Assembly (NCBI GenBank): GCA_016719885.1
Contig: JADJYF010000008.1
Span: forward strand, 1 to 64,000
DNA from: Pseudomonadota bacterium
GTDB taxonomy: Bacteria; Pseudomonadota; Gammaproteobacteria; Ga0077536
Reading direction: 5' to 3'
Length of the DNA: 64,000 bases
Shown piece after piece: positions 28,139-36,816 of the stretch. Within the stretch, counting starts at the first letter, position 1; every line of letters begins with the position of its first letter. Under the pieces are notes generated by a model. It had not been told where the DNA came from. It made no database searches and worked only from the letters and a program-made list of their open reading frames with translations. The position numbers and the translations under genes are program-made.

Positions 28139-30034
28139 ATGACCCGTTTGCCAGTAATCGTAGGATTCGGCGGCGTCGGCCCGGCCGGGCGTTCGTCTTT
28201 CCACCATGCCTATCACCGCATCATCTGGGAAAGCATCGACAGCGCCCGTCGCCAACGCACCGTTACCGCCCTCGCGGCGATGATGAACCTCGGCGCCGTC
28301 AGGAACGGCCAGCTGTGCCGCCCCGACGGCAGCCCCTTCGACCAGGCCGGTCTCGCCGCCCTCGAGGCGACGGTGCTCGGCGGCACCCTCATTCGTCGCC
28401 TGGAGAACGATCGCTTCGATCCCGACCAGGTAACCGGCAACGCGGTGATGGCGGTGCTCGGCGAAGGCGGCAATGTCATCACGGTCGCGAGCCGCGACCT
28501 GCCCGATCCCCTGCCGCCCGGCTGGCGCGTGCTGGACTCGAGCGATGGCAAGGTCAGCGTGGCGGTCGCCGCCGGCAGCCAGCTGGTGGTCGAAACGCGG
28601 CGCAAGCTCGCCGTGCAGTCGGGCGGCCAGTTGCCCAGCGGTTTCGATCCCGCGGCTCTCTACCCGTCGCGCTTCCATCCGCGCGGCCTGCAGCTCGCCA
28701 TCATCGCCTCCTCCGACGCCGTGCGTTCCACCGGCATCGAGTGGCAGACCATCGTCGACGCGGTGCATCCCGATGAAATCGGCGTGTACGCCGCCAGCGC
28801 CATGGCGCAGCTCGACGGCAACGGCACGGGCGGCATGTTGCAGGCGCGCCTGCGCGGCAACCGCGTGAGCTCCAAGCAGCTGCCGCTGGGCTTGAACACC
28901 ATGCCGGCCGATTTCGTGAATGCCTACGTGCTTGGCAGCGTCGGCGCCACCGGCGCCAATGCCGGCGCCTGCGCGACCTTCCTCTACAACCTGCGCCTGG
29001 CGGTGGAGGACATCCAGTCCGGACGTCGTCGCGTGGTGGTGGTGGGCAATGCCGAGGCGCCGCTGCTGCCCGAGGTCATCGAGGGCTACGCGGCCATGAG
29101 CGCGCTCGCCACCGACAGCGACCTGTGTCGTCTCGACGGCGTCAGCGTGCCCGACTATCGCCGCGCCAGCCGCCCGTTCGGCGACAACTGCGGCTTCACG
29201 CTCGGCGAGTCCGGCCAGTATTTCGTGTTGATGGACGACAGCCTCGCGCTGCAGCTCGGCGCCCAGGTGCACGGCGCGGTCAGCGATGTGTTCGTCAATG
29301 CCGACGGCTTCAAGAAATCCATTTCCGCGCCCGGCCCCGGCAACTACATCACGCTCGCCAAGGCGGTGGCCGGCGCGCGCGCGATGTTCGGCGACGACGT
29401 CATCCGCAATCGCAGCTTCGTGCAGGCCCATGGTTCGAGCACGCCGCAGAACCGCACCACCGAGAGCCGCATCATGAACCTCGTGGCCGGCGCGTTCGGC
29501 ATCGAGGATTGGCCGGTGACCGCCATCAAGGCCTTCGTCGGTCATTCGCTGGCGCCGGCCAGCGCCGACCAGATGACGGTGACGCTCGGCGTGTTGCGTC
29601 ACGGCGTGATGCCGGGCATCAAGACCGTCGACAAGCTCGCCGACGATCTCGAGGACAGCCATCTCGCGATTGCCCTGAAGGATGTCGACCTGGGCGATCG
29701 CGCGGAAGTCGCGTTTCTCAACTCCAAGGGCTTCGGCGGCAACAATGCCACCGGCACCGTGATCTCGCCGCGGCGCACCGAGGCGATGCTCGCGCAGCGC
29801 CACGGCGCCCAGGCCATGGCCGCCTGGCGCGCACGCCAGGAAGCGGTGCTCGACAAGGCCCAGGCCTACGATGCCGAATGCCTGGCCGGCCCCATGCAGC
29901 CGATCTATCGCTTCGGTGACGCGCTCATCGAAGAGAACGAGATCACCATCGACACCGACGGCGTGCACCTGCCGGGCTTCGCCCATGAAGTGGATCTGCA
30001 CCTGGCCAATCGCTACGGAGACATGTGCAAGTGA
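28139..30034 (+). CDS. fabY: Beta-ketoacyl-ACP synthase FabY
   Basis: FabY condenses acetyl-CoA with malonyl-ACP to start fatty acid synthesis, replacing FabH, as shown for Pseudomonas aeruginosa. The 631-residue product is like FabY along its length: MTRLPVIVGFGGVGPAGRSS at the start, GNTGACATFL-like GANAGACATFLYNL holding the catalytic Cys, VQAHGSSTPQNRTTES with the first His, and KAFVGHSLAPASADQ with the second His. Length is far above FabB/FabF (~410), as in FabY. The last codons overlap the thioesterase start as GTGA. A repressor or activator site for the divergent AraC-type protein is likely upstream. Confidence 0.93.
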   Translation: MTRLPVIVGFGGVGPAGRSSFHHAYHRIIWESIDSARRQRTVTALAAMMNLGAVRNGQLCRPDGSPFDQAGLAALEATVLGGTLIRRLENDRFDPDQVTGNAVMAVLGEGGNVITVASRDLPDPLPPGWRVLDSSDGKVSVAVAAGSQLVVETRRKLAVQSGGQLPSGFDPAALYPSRFHPRGLQLAIIASSDAVRSTGIEWQTIVDAVHPDEIGVYAASAMAQLDGNGTGGMLQARLRGNRVSSKQLPLGLNTMPADFVNAYVLGSVGATGANAGACATFLYNLRLAVEDIQSGRRRVVVVGNAEAPLLPEVIEGYAAMSALATDSDLCRLDGVSVPDYRRASRPFGDNCGFTLGESGQYFVLMDDSLALQLGAQVHGAVSDVFVNADGFKKSISAPGPGNYITLAKAVAGARAMFGDDVIRNRSFVQAHGSSTPQNRTTESRIMNLVAGAFGIEDWPVTAIKAFVGHSLAPASADQMTVTLGVLRHGVMPGIKTVDKLADDLEDSHLAIALKDVDLGDRAEVAFLNSKGFGGNNATGTVISPRRTEAMLAQRHGAQAMAAWRARQEAVLDKAQAYDAECLAGPMQPIYRFGDALIEENEITIDTDGVHLPGFAHEVDLHLANRYGDMCK

Positions 30035-30444
30035 GCGAGCCGCGCGGCGACGCCACCCATTGCTTCGTGTGCGGCGCGCACAATCCGATTGGCCTCAAGC
30101 TCGCGTTCAAGGTCGAAGGCGAGCATTGCCGCGGTGAATTCACCTCGCGCGACGAACATGTCGGCTTCGATGGCGTGACCCATGGCGGCATCGTGTTCAG
30201 CGTGCTGGACGATGCCATGGCCAACTGGTTCTTCCTGCAGGGCGCGCGCGGCTTCACCGCCAAGGCCGAGATCCGTTACCGCGCGCCGATGCCGGTGGGC
30301 GCCACCGCGCGCATCGAATGCACGGTGGTGAAACGCAAGGGCCGTCTGCTGCAGCTCGAAGCGAGCGCCGCCGACAAGAGCAGCGGCACGGTGTTCGCCG
30401 AATCGAGCGCGAGCTTCATGCTCGAAGACGCCGGGCCGCTGTGA
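30031..30444 (+). CDS. PaaI/hotdog-fold thioesterase
   Basis: The 137-residue protein has the hotdog signature GVTHGGIVFSVLDDAMANW, with Gly-Gly and Asp of PaaI-like acyl-CoA thioesterases, and an N-terminal CFVCGAHNPIGLKL segment found in a subgroup of these enzymes. Start GTG 30031 overlaps the fabY stop (GTGA), so they are translationally coupled. It would hydrolyse an acyl-CoA or acyl-ACP product, perhaps a short-chain one, beside FabY. The stop overlaps the next gene (TGATG). Confidence 0.88.
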   Translation: MSEPRGDATHCFVCGAHNPIGLKLAFKVEGEHCRGEFTSRDEHVGFDGVTHGGIVFSVLDDAMANWFFLQGARGFTAKAEIRYRAPMPVGATARIECTVVKRKGRLLQLEASAADKSSGTVFAESSASFMLEDAGPL

Positions 30445-30644
30445 TGCCCGAGCAGAAATCCTGCACACGCTGCGGCGCGGCCTTCGGCTGCGGGCGCAAC
30501 GACGCCGAGTGCTGGTGCAGCGCGCTGCCACCGCTGCCGGCCGCGGCGCTCGATGAATTGAAGGACTGCTACTGCCCGCGCTGCCTGGCCGAGATCGCTG
30601 CCGCCCATCCGGCACCGAGCACGCCACCGCCGGTCCGCGACTGA
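30444..30644 (+). CDS. Cysteine-rich CWC-family small protein
   Basis: The 66-residue product carries CTRCGAAFGCGRND, CWCSALPPLP and CYCPRCLAEI, the Cys-Trp-Cys pattern of PF14375. Eight cysteines suggest a metal (Zn or Fe-S) site. It overlaps the thioesterase by the TGATG start/stop and is the third gene of the fabY operon. Function of the family is unknown. Confidence 0.87.
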   Translation: MPEQKSCTRCGAAFGCGRNDAECWCSALPPLPAAALDELKDCYCPRCLAEIAAAHPAPSTPPPVRD

Positions 30645-30813
30645 GCTTCGCCAAGCGCCCTGACCACCATCAAACGGGCGGCGCGCACCCTCATGTACAC
30701 TGCCACGAGGTGTAAGACGCGCACTGCCGCGGCGGCGATCGCGTGACTGGCAAGGACGCCGGCGACACCCCATATTCAGCGCAGACTTGTTGCCCGCGAG
30801 GAGCCCGCCCAGC

Positions 30814-31593
30814 GTGATCAGGACGCACAGCCGTACGCGATGCACAGCCCTGCTGTTGACAGCCGCGCTGGTGGCTGCCTGCAGTACACCACCGCCCAAA
30901 CCACCCAAGCCCAAACCGCTGGTCTCGGAGCAGGCCGCGAGACCGCCCGCGCCGGACGGCCAGTCCGGTAATACCTCTGCTGGCGGCGGGCCCGGCGCCG
31001 CCGGCAGCGGCCAGGGCTATGGCGCGACCAGCGCCAATGCCGCCGAAGTACAAGAAGAGGAAGTGGCGGCCGACGGCAGCACGCGCGTCGTATCGTCGCG
31101 CGGCCATGCGCGGCCGGCGCCCGCGGGCGCCAGGTCCGCCGCAGGTGGTGGCGCCGGCGGTGCGGGCAGCGGCGGCGCGCCCATGGATGCTTCCGCCGTG
31201 CGCACCGGCGATGGCAGGAGCGCGGCGGGCGCCGCGCCACCGCCGCGACACGACGACACGCAGGGCGTGGTCGGCATCCATTACCAGCAAGGTCCCACAT
31301 CGGACGGCGATGCCGGTGGCGAAGGCGAGGCGGCGGGCCTGCGTGAGCGCAACGCCACCGCGCGCGCCAAACAGGACGGCGGGCGCCTCGGTGTCGACGG
31401 TGGCCGCGACGAGCGCGGCACCAGCCTCGCCACCCCGCCTGCCGCGAGCGGCCCGGGCGCGGAGATCACGCCGGCCGTGATCGAGGACGACATCCTCGCG
31501 CAGCAGTTGCGCGAGGCGGCCGAGCAGGAAAAAGACCCGCAGCTGCGCGCCAGGCTGTGGGCCGAATATCGCAAGTACAAAGCCGGCCTGTGA
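30814..31593 (+). CDS. Low-complexity lipoprotein, first gene of the vWA/PEGA operon
   Basis: The GTG start at 30814 (GAGGAG site ten bases upstream) gives 259 residues: a signal with lipobox VAAC at 20-23, a Pro-rich hinge (STPPPKPPKPKP), a long Gly/Ala/Pro stretch from ~45 to 215 and a short helical end (DDILAQQLREAAEQEKDP...RLWAEYRKYK). The disordered middle would span periplasm or cell wall; the helical end may be the binding part. A TTG at 30787 is a possible earlier start. I know no named family. The stop overlaps the next GTG (CTGTGA), the first of many overlaps in this operon. Confidence 0.72.
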   Translation: MIRTHSRTRCTALLLTAALVAACSTPPPKPPKPKPLVSEQAARPPAPDGQSGNTSAGGGPGAAGSGQGYGATSANAAEVQEEEVAADGSTRVVSSRGHARPAPAGARSAAGGGAGGAGSGGAPMDASAVRTGDGRSAAGAAPPPRHDDTQGVVGIHYQQGPTSDGDAGGEGEAAGLRERNATARAKQDGGRLGVDGGRDERGTSLATPPAASGPGAEITPAVIEDDILAQQLREAAEQEKDPQLRARLWAEYRKYKAGL

Positions 31594-33107
31594 ACGCCGT
31601 GCCCGCCGTCAGTGACGCCTGCAGCGTCGGCGCGCGACGCATCATCACCCCGGCGCCGTTCGCGCCGGTGAGCCTGCCGCCGGCCGGCGTCGAGGCGCGT
31701 GGCGAAGCGCTGCCGTGGCGCGCCGTGAGCGTGATGCTGCTGCTGGCAGGCGCGGCCGTGGCGCTGTTGTCATCGCTGCCGCGTTGGGCGCCGCCCGTCG
31801 CGCCAGCCGCATCGACGCTCGCCACGGCGCCCGCCGTCGAACATGACCCACCCGCCACGCCGCTCACCGACGACGAACAGCGCAACGCGGCTGCGCGCCG
31901 TACCGCCCAGGTCTTGTTACGCGCCAGCCTCGCGCGGATCGAACAGCTGTCGACCATCCAGGCCGAGCGCTGGGATCGCGGGGGCATGCATCGCGTCATG
32001 GAAGCGCTGCGCGAGGGCGAGAAGGCCTACAGCGAGCAGCGTTTTCGCGCCGCGCAGGACGCCTATCGCGCGGTCCTGGTGCGCGCCGCGGCCATCGAAG
32101 CACGCTTGCCGACGGTGATCGCGACGCTGCTGCGCAGCGGTGACGCGGCGCTCGAACAAGGCAATTCGGCGGCGGCCGACGCGGCTTTCGGCGAGGTGCT
32201 GGCGCTCGCGCCCGAGCATCGCGACGCCACGCTGGGGCGCGCCCGCGCCGCGACCCTGGACCGCGTGCGCGCGCTGGTCGAACAGGCCGAGGCCTACGAG
32301 CAGATGGGCGACGAAGGCAAGGCACGCGAGGTCTACACCGATGCCGCGCGTCTCGATGCGCGCATGGCCAGCGTCAAGGCCGGGCTCGCGCGGCTCGATG
32401 CCAGCGCGCGGGCACGCCAACTGCGCGCGGCCCTGTCCGACGGCCATCGCGCTCTCGAGCGCGCCGACTTCAACGCCGCGCGCAGCGCCTTCAAGCGTGC
32501 CACCACGCTCGGCGGCGATGGCTCGGAAGCGGCGACAGCGCTGCGTGAAACCGAGCGGCGTGCCACCGCCGCCGGCATTGCCAGCGCCCTCGAACGCGCC
32601 GAGCGCGCGCGTAAGGCCGAAGCCTGGGCGGACGCGGTGCGCGCCTACGGCGCGGCGCTCGCGCTCGATGCCGAACTGGAGGACGCCGCGCAGGGTCAAC
32701 GCGCGGCGGCGGACCGCCAGCAGCTAGACGCGCAACTCGAGACCCTGGTACGCGACGTGCTGGCGCTGGCCGGCGGGCCGCTGCGCAACAGTGCGGAACA
32801 GGCGCTGCGCCGCGCGCAAGGCATCGCCCAGCCGGGGCCACGCCTGCGTGGCCAGGTGGCGGCGCTGGGCAGAGCCTTGCGCATCGCGCGCGAGCCGGTG
32901 GCGGTGACGCTGCTTTCCGATGGTCAGAGCGAGGTGCGGCTGTTGGGCGCCGGCGCGCTGGGACGTTTCAAGGAACATCGCGTGAACCTCGCACCCGGCC
33001 ATCACGTGGCCGTGCTGCTTCACGACGGCGCGGCCGAAGTGCGCGTGGAATTCGACATCGCGCCGGGCGCCGACGCGCCGCGTATCACGCTAGTCAACCC
33101 GCCATGA
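31590..33107 (+). CDS. Membrane-anchored TPR-like repeat protein
   Basis: The GTG start at 31590 overlaps the previous stop. The 505-residue product has one membrane helix at about 45-62 (RAVSVMLLLAGAAVALL), a cytoplasmic N-terminal tail and a long helical periplasmic part with tetratricopeptide-like units (EALREGEKAYSEQRFRAAQD, GDAALEQGNSAAADAAFGEV, EQAEAYEQMGDEGKAREVYT, AERARKAEAWADAVRAYGAA). The last ~80 residues are beta-rich (VAVTLLSDGQSEVRLLGAG). TPRs are protein docking platforms, so it is probably the scaffold of this operon's complex. It overlaps the PEGA gene by four bases. Confidence 0.75.
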   Translation: MNAVPAVSDACSVGARRIITPAPFAPVSLPPAGVEARGEALPWRAVSVMLLLAGAAVALLSSLPRWAPPVAPAASTLATAPAVEHDPPATPLTDDEQRNAAARRTAQVLLRASLARIEQLSTIQAERWDRGGMHRVMEALREGEKAYSEQRFRAAQDAYRAVLVRAAAIEARLPTVIATLLRSGDAALEQGNSAAADAAFGEVLALAPEHRDATLGRARAATLDRVRALVEQAEAYEQMGDEGKAREVYTDAARLDARMASVKAGLARLDASARARQLRAALSDGHRALERADFNAARSAFKRATTLGGDGSEAATALRETERRATAAGIASALERAERARKAEAWADAVRAYGAALALDAELEDAAQGQRAAADRQQLDAQLETLVRDVLALAGGPLRNSAEQALRRAQGIAQPGPRLRGQVAALGRALRIAREPVAVTLLSDGQSEVRLLGAGALGRFKEHRVNLAPGHHVAVLLHDGAAEVRVEFDIAPGADAPRITLVNPP

Positions 33108-35278
33108 CCAAGCCGCAATCCATGCCGGCCACGCCGCCGCAGGTCGGCCGCTTGATTCGCGCGCGCGCGTTTCGTCCGCCGCCGCGCGGCGCCGCGCTGC
33201 CGCGCGTGCAGATCGCCTGGTTGCCGTTGCTCACGAGCCTGGTGTTGGCGGTGTGGGCACTGGCCGCGTGGTACGTGTTCACCGCGCGCGCCGTGACGCT
33301 CGCCAGCGAGCCGGCCGACGCCAGCCTCGAAGTCGTCGCGTGGCTGGCGCCGCGCATTTCCAACCATTGGCTGCTGCGCCCGGGCGAACACCGGGTGCGC
33401 GCCAGCGCGCCGGGCTATCACGCCTACGACGCCATGGTGAGCGTCGACGACGCACCGATACAAACGCGCCGCATCGTGCTCGAGCGCCTGCCCGGCCACC
33501 TCAACGTGCGTCTCGAGCCGGCCATCGAGGCCGAGGTGTTCGTCGATGACCAGCCTTTCGGCACGGCGCCGGGCGTGGTGCGCGACATTCCGGCCGGCAC
33601 GCGCCAGGTCGAGATCCGCGCGCCACGCTATCGCGCCCATGTCGTGCGGATGGAGATCGAAGGCAAGGCCATCGAACAAAGCCTCGCGGCGCGCCTGGAG
33701 CCGGCCTGGGCGGTGGCCAGCATCGACAGCCAGCCGTCCCATGCCGAACTCAGTGTCGACGGCAAAGTACTGGGCACCACGCCCTACGAAGGTGAACTGT
33801 TGGAAGGACGCCGCGCGGTAAGGATCACGCAGCGCGGTTACAAGCCCTGGCAACAGACCCTGAAAGTGGTGGCCGGCATGCCGGTGAAACTCGGCACGGT
33901 GGTGCTGACCGAGGCCGACGGTCAATTGCAGTTGAATTCCACGCCAGCCGGCGCCAGCGTCACGCTCGACGACAACTTCGTCGGTCGCACGCCGCTCGCC
34001 ATCGCGCTCACGCCCGGCAGGAGTCATCGTCTGCACGTGCTGGCCGAAGGCTACGTGGCGGCCGAAAGAAACTTGACGCTGGCCGCGGCCGCGAGTGAAA
34101 CGCTGGACTTGAAGCTCGAGCCCGAGCTCGCCAACGTGCAGTTCATCACCACGCCCGACAGCGCGGAACTCCTCGTCGATGGCATTGCGCGTGGCAGCGC
34201 CAACCAGACCTTGGCCCTGCCGACGCGCGACCATGAAGTGACCCTGCGCGCGCTCGGCCATGCCACCTACAGCATGCACGTGACGCCGCGCAAAGGCGTG
34301 GAAAAGCGCTTCAGGGTGCGCCTCAAAACGATCGCCGAGGCGGCCGCCGAGCAACCATCGTTCGATCAAGCGCCGCCCGCGACACACACCGCGAGCGCCG
34401 GCGGCGATGCCACGCGCAGCGGCAATGGCGAGGCGCGCGACGACAACGCGGCGGCCACGCCCAGCGTGACGACGTCCGCCGGCCAGCTGTTGAAACTGTT
34501 CGGCAACGGCCAGGTGGTGCTGGGTTCCTCACGCGCGGACGCGGCGCGCCGGGCCGATGAAACCGAGCGGCCGGTGGTGTTGAAGCGCGCGTTCTATCTC
34601 GGCGCCAAGGAAGTCAGCAACGGCGAGTTCCGCGCCTTTCTCGGCAATCATCACGCCAGCAACCCGCCGCAGGGCACACTCGATGACGACAGCCAGCCGG
34701 TGGTCGACGTCGACTGGCAGACCGCCGCGCTGTATTGCAACTGGCTGTCGCGCCGCGATGGTCTGCCGCCGTTCTATCAGATCAAGTACGGCGAAGTGCT
34801 GGGCGTCAATCCCGCCGCCACCGGTTACCGCCTGCCGACCGAGGCGGAATGGGAATGGGCGGCACGCACCACGCCCGAGGGCGCGTCGCTGCGCTACGCC
34901 TGGGGCGACGTCTATCCGCCGGCGCGCGCGCACGGCAATTACGCCGACGAAGCCGCCGAGGGTGTTGCCAAGACCGTGTTGCGCGGCTTGCGCGATGGCT
35001 TTGCGCTGAGCGCGCCGGTCGGCAGTTTTCCGCCCAACCCGCGCGGTCTGTACGATCTCGACGGCAACGTCGCCGAATGGGTGCACGACCATTACGACGC
35101 CAACCCGGCGGCCGCGCCGAGCACCGATCCGCTCGGGCCGCCGAGCGGCACGCTGCACGTGATCAAGGGCGCGAGCTGGGCTTTGTCGTCCGCCACCGAT
35201 CTGCGCCTCGCGGCGCGCGCCAGCGGCGAACGCGGACGCAACGACGTGGGATTCAGGCTGGCCCGTTATGCGCAGTAG
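33104..35278 (+). CDS. PEGA repeats fused to formylglycine-generating-enzyme domain
   Basis: The 724-residue protein has a membrane helix at about 37-59, four or five PEGA-type beta repeats from 65 to 405 (LNVRLEPAIEAEVFVDD, ASIDSQPSHAELSVDGKVLG, LQLNSTPAGASVTLDDNFVG, FITTPDSAELLVDGIARG), a variable linker, and a C-terminal SUMF1/FGE-type domain at ~470-720 with TGYRLPTEAEWEWAAR, GLYDLDGNVAEWVHD and the closing RNDVGFRLAR. In bacteria this fold is used by formylglycine enzymes but also by non-enzymatic binders; the copper/Cys sites of FGE are not apparent, so a binding role is likelier. It begins ATG overlapping the TPR gene, and the next gene overlaps it by 11 bases. Confidence 0.85.
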   Translation: MTKPQSMPATPPQVGRLIRARAFRPPPRGAALPRVQIAWLPLLTSLVLAVWALAAWYVFTARAVTLASEPADASLEVVAWLAPRISNHWLLRPGEHRVRASAPGYHAYDAMVSVDDAPIQTRRIVLERLPGHLNVRLEPAIEAEVFVDDQPFGTAPGVVRDIPAGTRQVEIRAPRYRAHVVRMEIEGKAIEQSLAARLEPAWAVASIDSQPSHAELSVDGKVLGTTPYEGELLEGRRAVRITQRGYKPWQQTLKVVAGMPVKLGTVVLTEADGQLQLNSTPAGASVTLDDNFVGRTPLAIALTPGRSHRLHVLAEGYVAAERNLTLAAAASETLDLKLEPELANVQFITTPDSAELLVDGIARGSANQTLALPTRDHEVTLRALGHATYSMHVTPRKGVEKRFRVRLKTIAEAAAEQPSFDQAPPATHTASAGGDATRSGNGEARDDNAAATPSVTTSAGQLLKLFGNGQVVLGSSRADAARRADETERPVVLKRAFYLGAKEVSNGEFRAFLGNHHASNPPQGTLDDDSQPVVDVDWQTAALYCNWLSRRDGLPPFYQIKYGEVLGVNPAATGYRLPTEAEWEWAARTTPEGASLRYAWGDVYPPARAHGNYADEAAEGVAKTVLRGLRDGFALSAPVGSFPPNPRGLYDLDGNVAEWVHDHYDANPAAAPSTDPLGPPSGTLHVIKGASWALSSATDLRLAARASGERGRNDVGFRLARYAQ

Positions 35279-35486
35279 GCACCACCGCAAGACGCCGTTG
35301 TTATTGCTGCTGCTCGCGATCGCGCCGCTGCATGCGGCGGGCCCGGCGGACGAAACCGCCGTGGCCGGACCGCGTGACGTGCCCGATCGCATCGAATACC
35401 AGGCCCTGCCGCTGTCGGAGGATGCGCTGCACCCGCGCAAGGAGATCTCCGATGAGCAGGCCATCCCCTTGCCCGACGATTTTTGA
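35268..35486 (+). CDS. Small exported protein
   Basis: A 72-residue product, MRSRHHRKTPLLLLLLAIAPLHAAG followed by a short acidic-polar tail (YQALPLSEDALHPRKEISDEQ). It has an evident signal peptide and no recognisable domain. It starts inside the end of the PEGA-FGE gene (11-base overlap) and stops 15 bases before the next, so it belongs to the operon. The real gene status rests on position and the signal. Confidence 0.6.
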   Translation: MRSRHHRKTPLLLLLLAIAPLHAAGPADETAVAGPRDVPDRIEYQALPLSEDALHPRKEISDEQAIPLPDDF

Positions 35487-35501
35487 ATACACACAGCGAG
35501 C

Positions 35502-36797
35502 ATGAGCCTCAACGTCATCGAGTTGAACGACAGCGGCCTGCGCGTCACGCGCGATGGCGTGGTGGTGGCGCTAAGTCCCGGCGTGGCGCTGGTCGATGCC
35601 CACGGCGTGGTATGCGGCGAGGCGGCGCTGGCGCGCGCGCAAGTACAGCCGCGCGATGTCTACCAGCATTTCTGGCGGCAATTGAACGAAACGCCCTTGC
35701 CCGACGCGCGCCGCCATTGTCGCCACCATGCCGATCTCGCCTGGCACCACCTGGCGAGCGTGCTGGATGCCGCCGGCCGGCCGGCCGAAGCGGTGCTGGT
35801 GGTGCCGGCGCATTACGCTGATGCCGAATTGTCGCTGCTGCTCGGCATCGCCGAGTCGCTCAAGCTCAAGGTCGCGGGCCTGCTCGACAGCAGCGTCGCG
35901 GCGGTGGCGGGCTGCGCGCCGCCCGGCCGCTACGTGGTGGTGGACATGCATCGCCATCATGTGAGCCTGTGCGCCGTCGAGGCCGGCGAGCAGGTGACGC
36001 GCACGGGCTACCAAGATATCGCGCAGGCCGGGCTGGCACGACTCGAAGCGGCGGCCGTCGACCTGGTGGCCGCGGCATTGCTCGGCGACGCGCGTTTCGA
36101 TGCCTTGCACGAGGCGGACAGCGCGCAGCGCCTGCACGACCAACTGCCGCGCTGGCTGGCGCAGGCCGCGCAACGCAACGAGATAGACATCGCGCTCGAA
36201 TACCACGGCAAGCGCTTTCACACCCAGGTCGCGGCGCGCGACTTCGTGCATGTCACGAGCATGGTGCTGGCGACGGTGTGCGAACGTCTGGGCAGCGACG
36301 CCGAGGTGCTGGTCGGCGCGAGCCTGGCGGCACTGCCCGGCGCGCTCGATCTGCTGGCGCCGGCCCGCGCGCTGCCGGCCGACGCCTGTTTCCGCGCGGT
36401 GGCCGAACATCGGCTGGCGCTCGGCACCGGCCAGGATGGCGTGGCCTATGTCACGCAGTTGCCGCTGACCCGCGCGCCGCAATTCGAGCATCACGCCGAG
36501 GCCATGCCGCGCAGCGCGCCGCGACGCGCGCCCAGCCATGTGCTCGCCGGCCATACCGCCCATGCCTTGAGCGCGACGCCGCTCTACCTGCATGCCGACG
36601 GACAGGTGGCAGCGGCGGCGCATGGCGCGAGCTGCGCCATCAGCGTGCAAGGCGAACAGGCGGTGCTGCACGTCAACGGCGTCGAGACGCGTATCAACGG
36701 CGTGCCGGCGGCCGGCACCAGCCTGTTGCGCGCCGGCGATCACATCACGCTGGCCGCCGGGCGCGCGCTGTTCGTGCCCATCGTCGTCACGCGCTGA
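35502..36797 (+). CDS. Hsp70/actin-like ATPase-fold protein with FHA-like tail
   Basis: The 431-residue protein has an actin/Hsp70-like plan: MSLNVIELNDSGLRV as phosphate-1-like strand, AVLVVPAHYADAELSLLLGIAESL, LLDSSVAAVAGC, then GRYVVVDMHRHHVSLCAVE as a second phosphate loop. These sites are weaker than in DnaK (Asp-Leu-Gly is Asp-Met-His), so ATP binding is unsure. The last ~70 residues (ISVQGEQAVLHVNGVETRINGV...LLRAGDHITLAAG) look like an FHA-type beta sandwich. No signal or membrane helix, so it is probably cytoplasmic. YegD-like remote kin is the nearest I can name. It sits in the middle of the vWA/PEGA operon. Confidence 0.65.
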   Translation: MSLNVIELNDSGLRVTRDGVVVALSPGVALVDAHGVVCGEAALARAQVQPRDVYQHFWRQLNETPLPDARRHCRHHADLAWHHLASVLDAAGRPAEAVLVVPAHYADAELSLLLGIAESLKLKVAGLLDSSVAAVAGCAPPGRYVVVDMHRHHVSLCAVEAGEQVTRTGYQDIAQAGLARLEAAAVDLVAAALLGDARFDALHEADSAQRLHDQLPRWLAQAAQRNEIDIALEYHGKRFHTQVAARDFVHVTSMVLATVCERLGSDAEVLVGASLAALPGALDLLAPARALPADACFRAVAEHRLALGTGQDGVAYVTQLPLTRAPQFEHHAEAMPRSAPRRAPSHVLAGHTAHALSATPLYLHADGQVAAAAHGASCAISVQGEQAVLHVNGVETRINGVPAAGTSLLRAGDHITLAAGRALFVPIVVTR

Positions 36798-36816
36798 CAA
36801 GGCCTGGCTGCGCACC

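Noticed and set aside
28121..30001. 626-codon minus-strand frame
   Set aside because: Antisense shadow of fabY, with no family features.
33020..34387. 455-codon minus-strand frame
   Set aside because: Antisense shadow of the PEGA-FGE gene, with typical Arg/His-rich composition.
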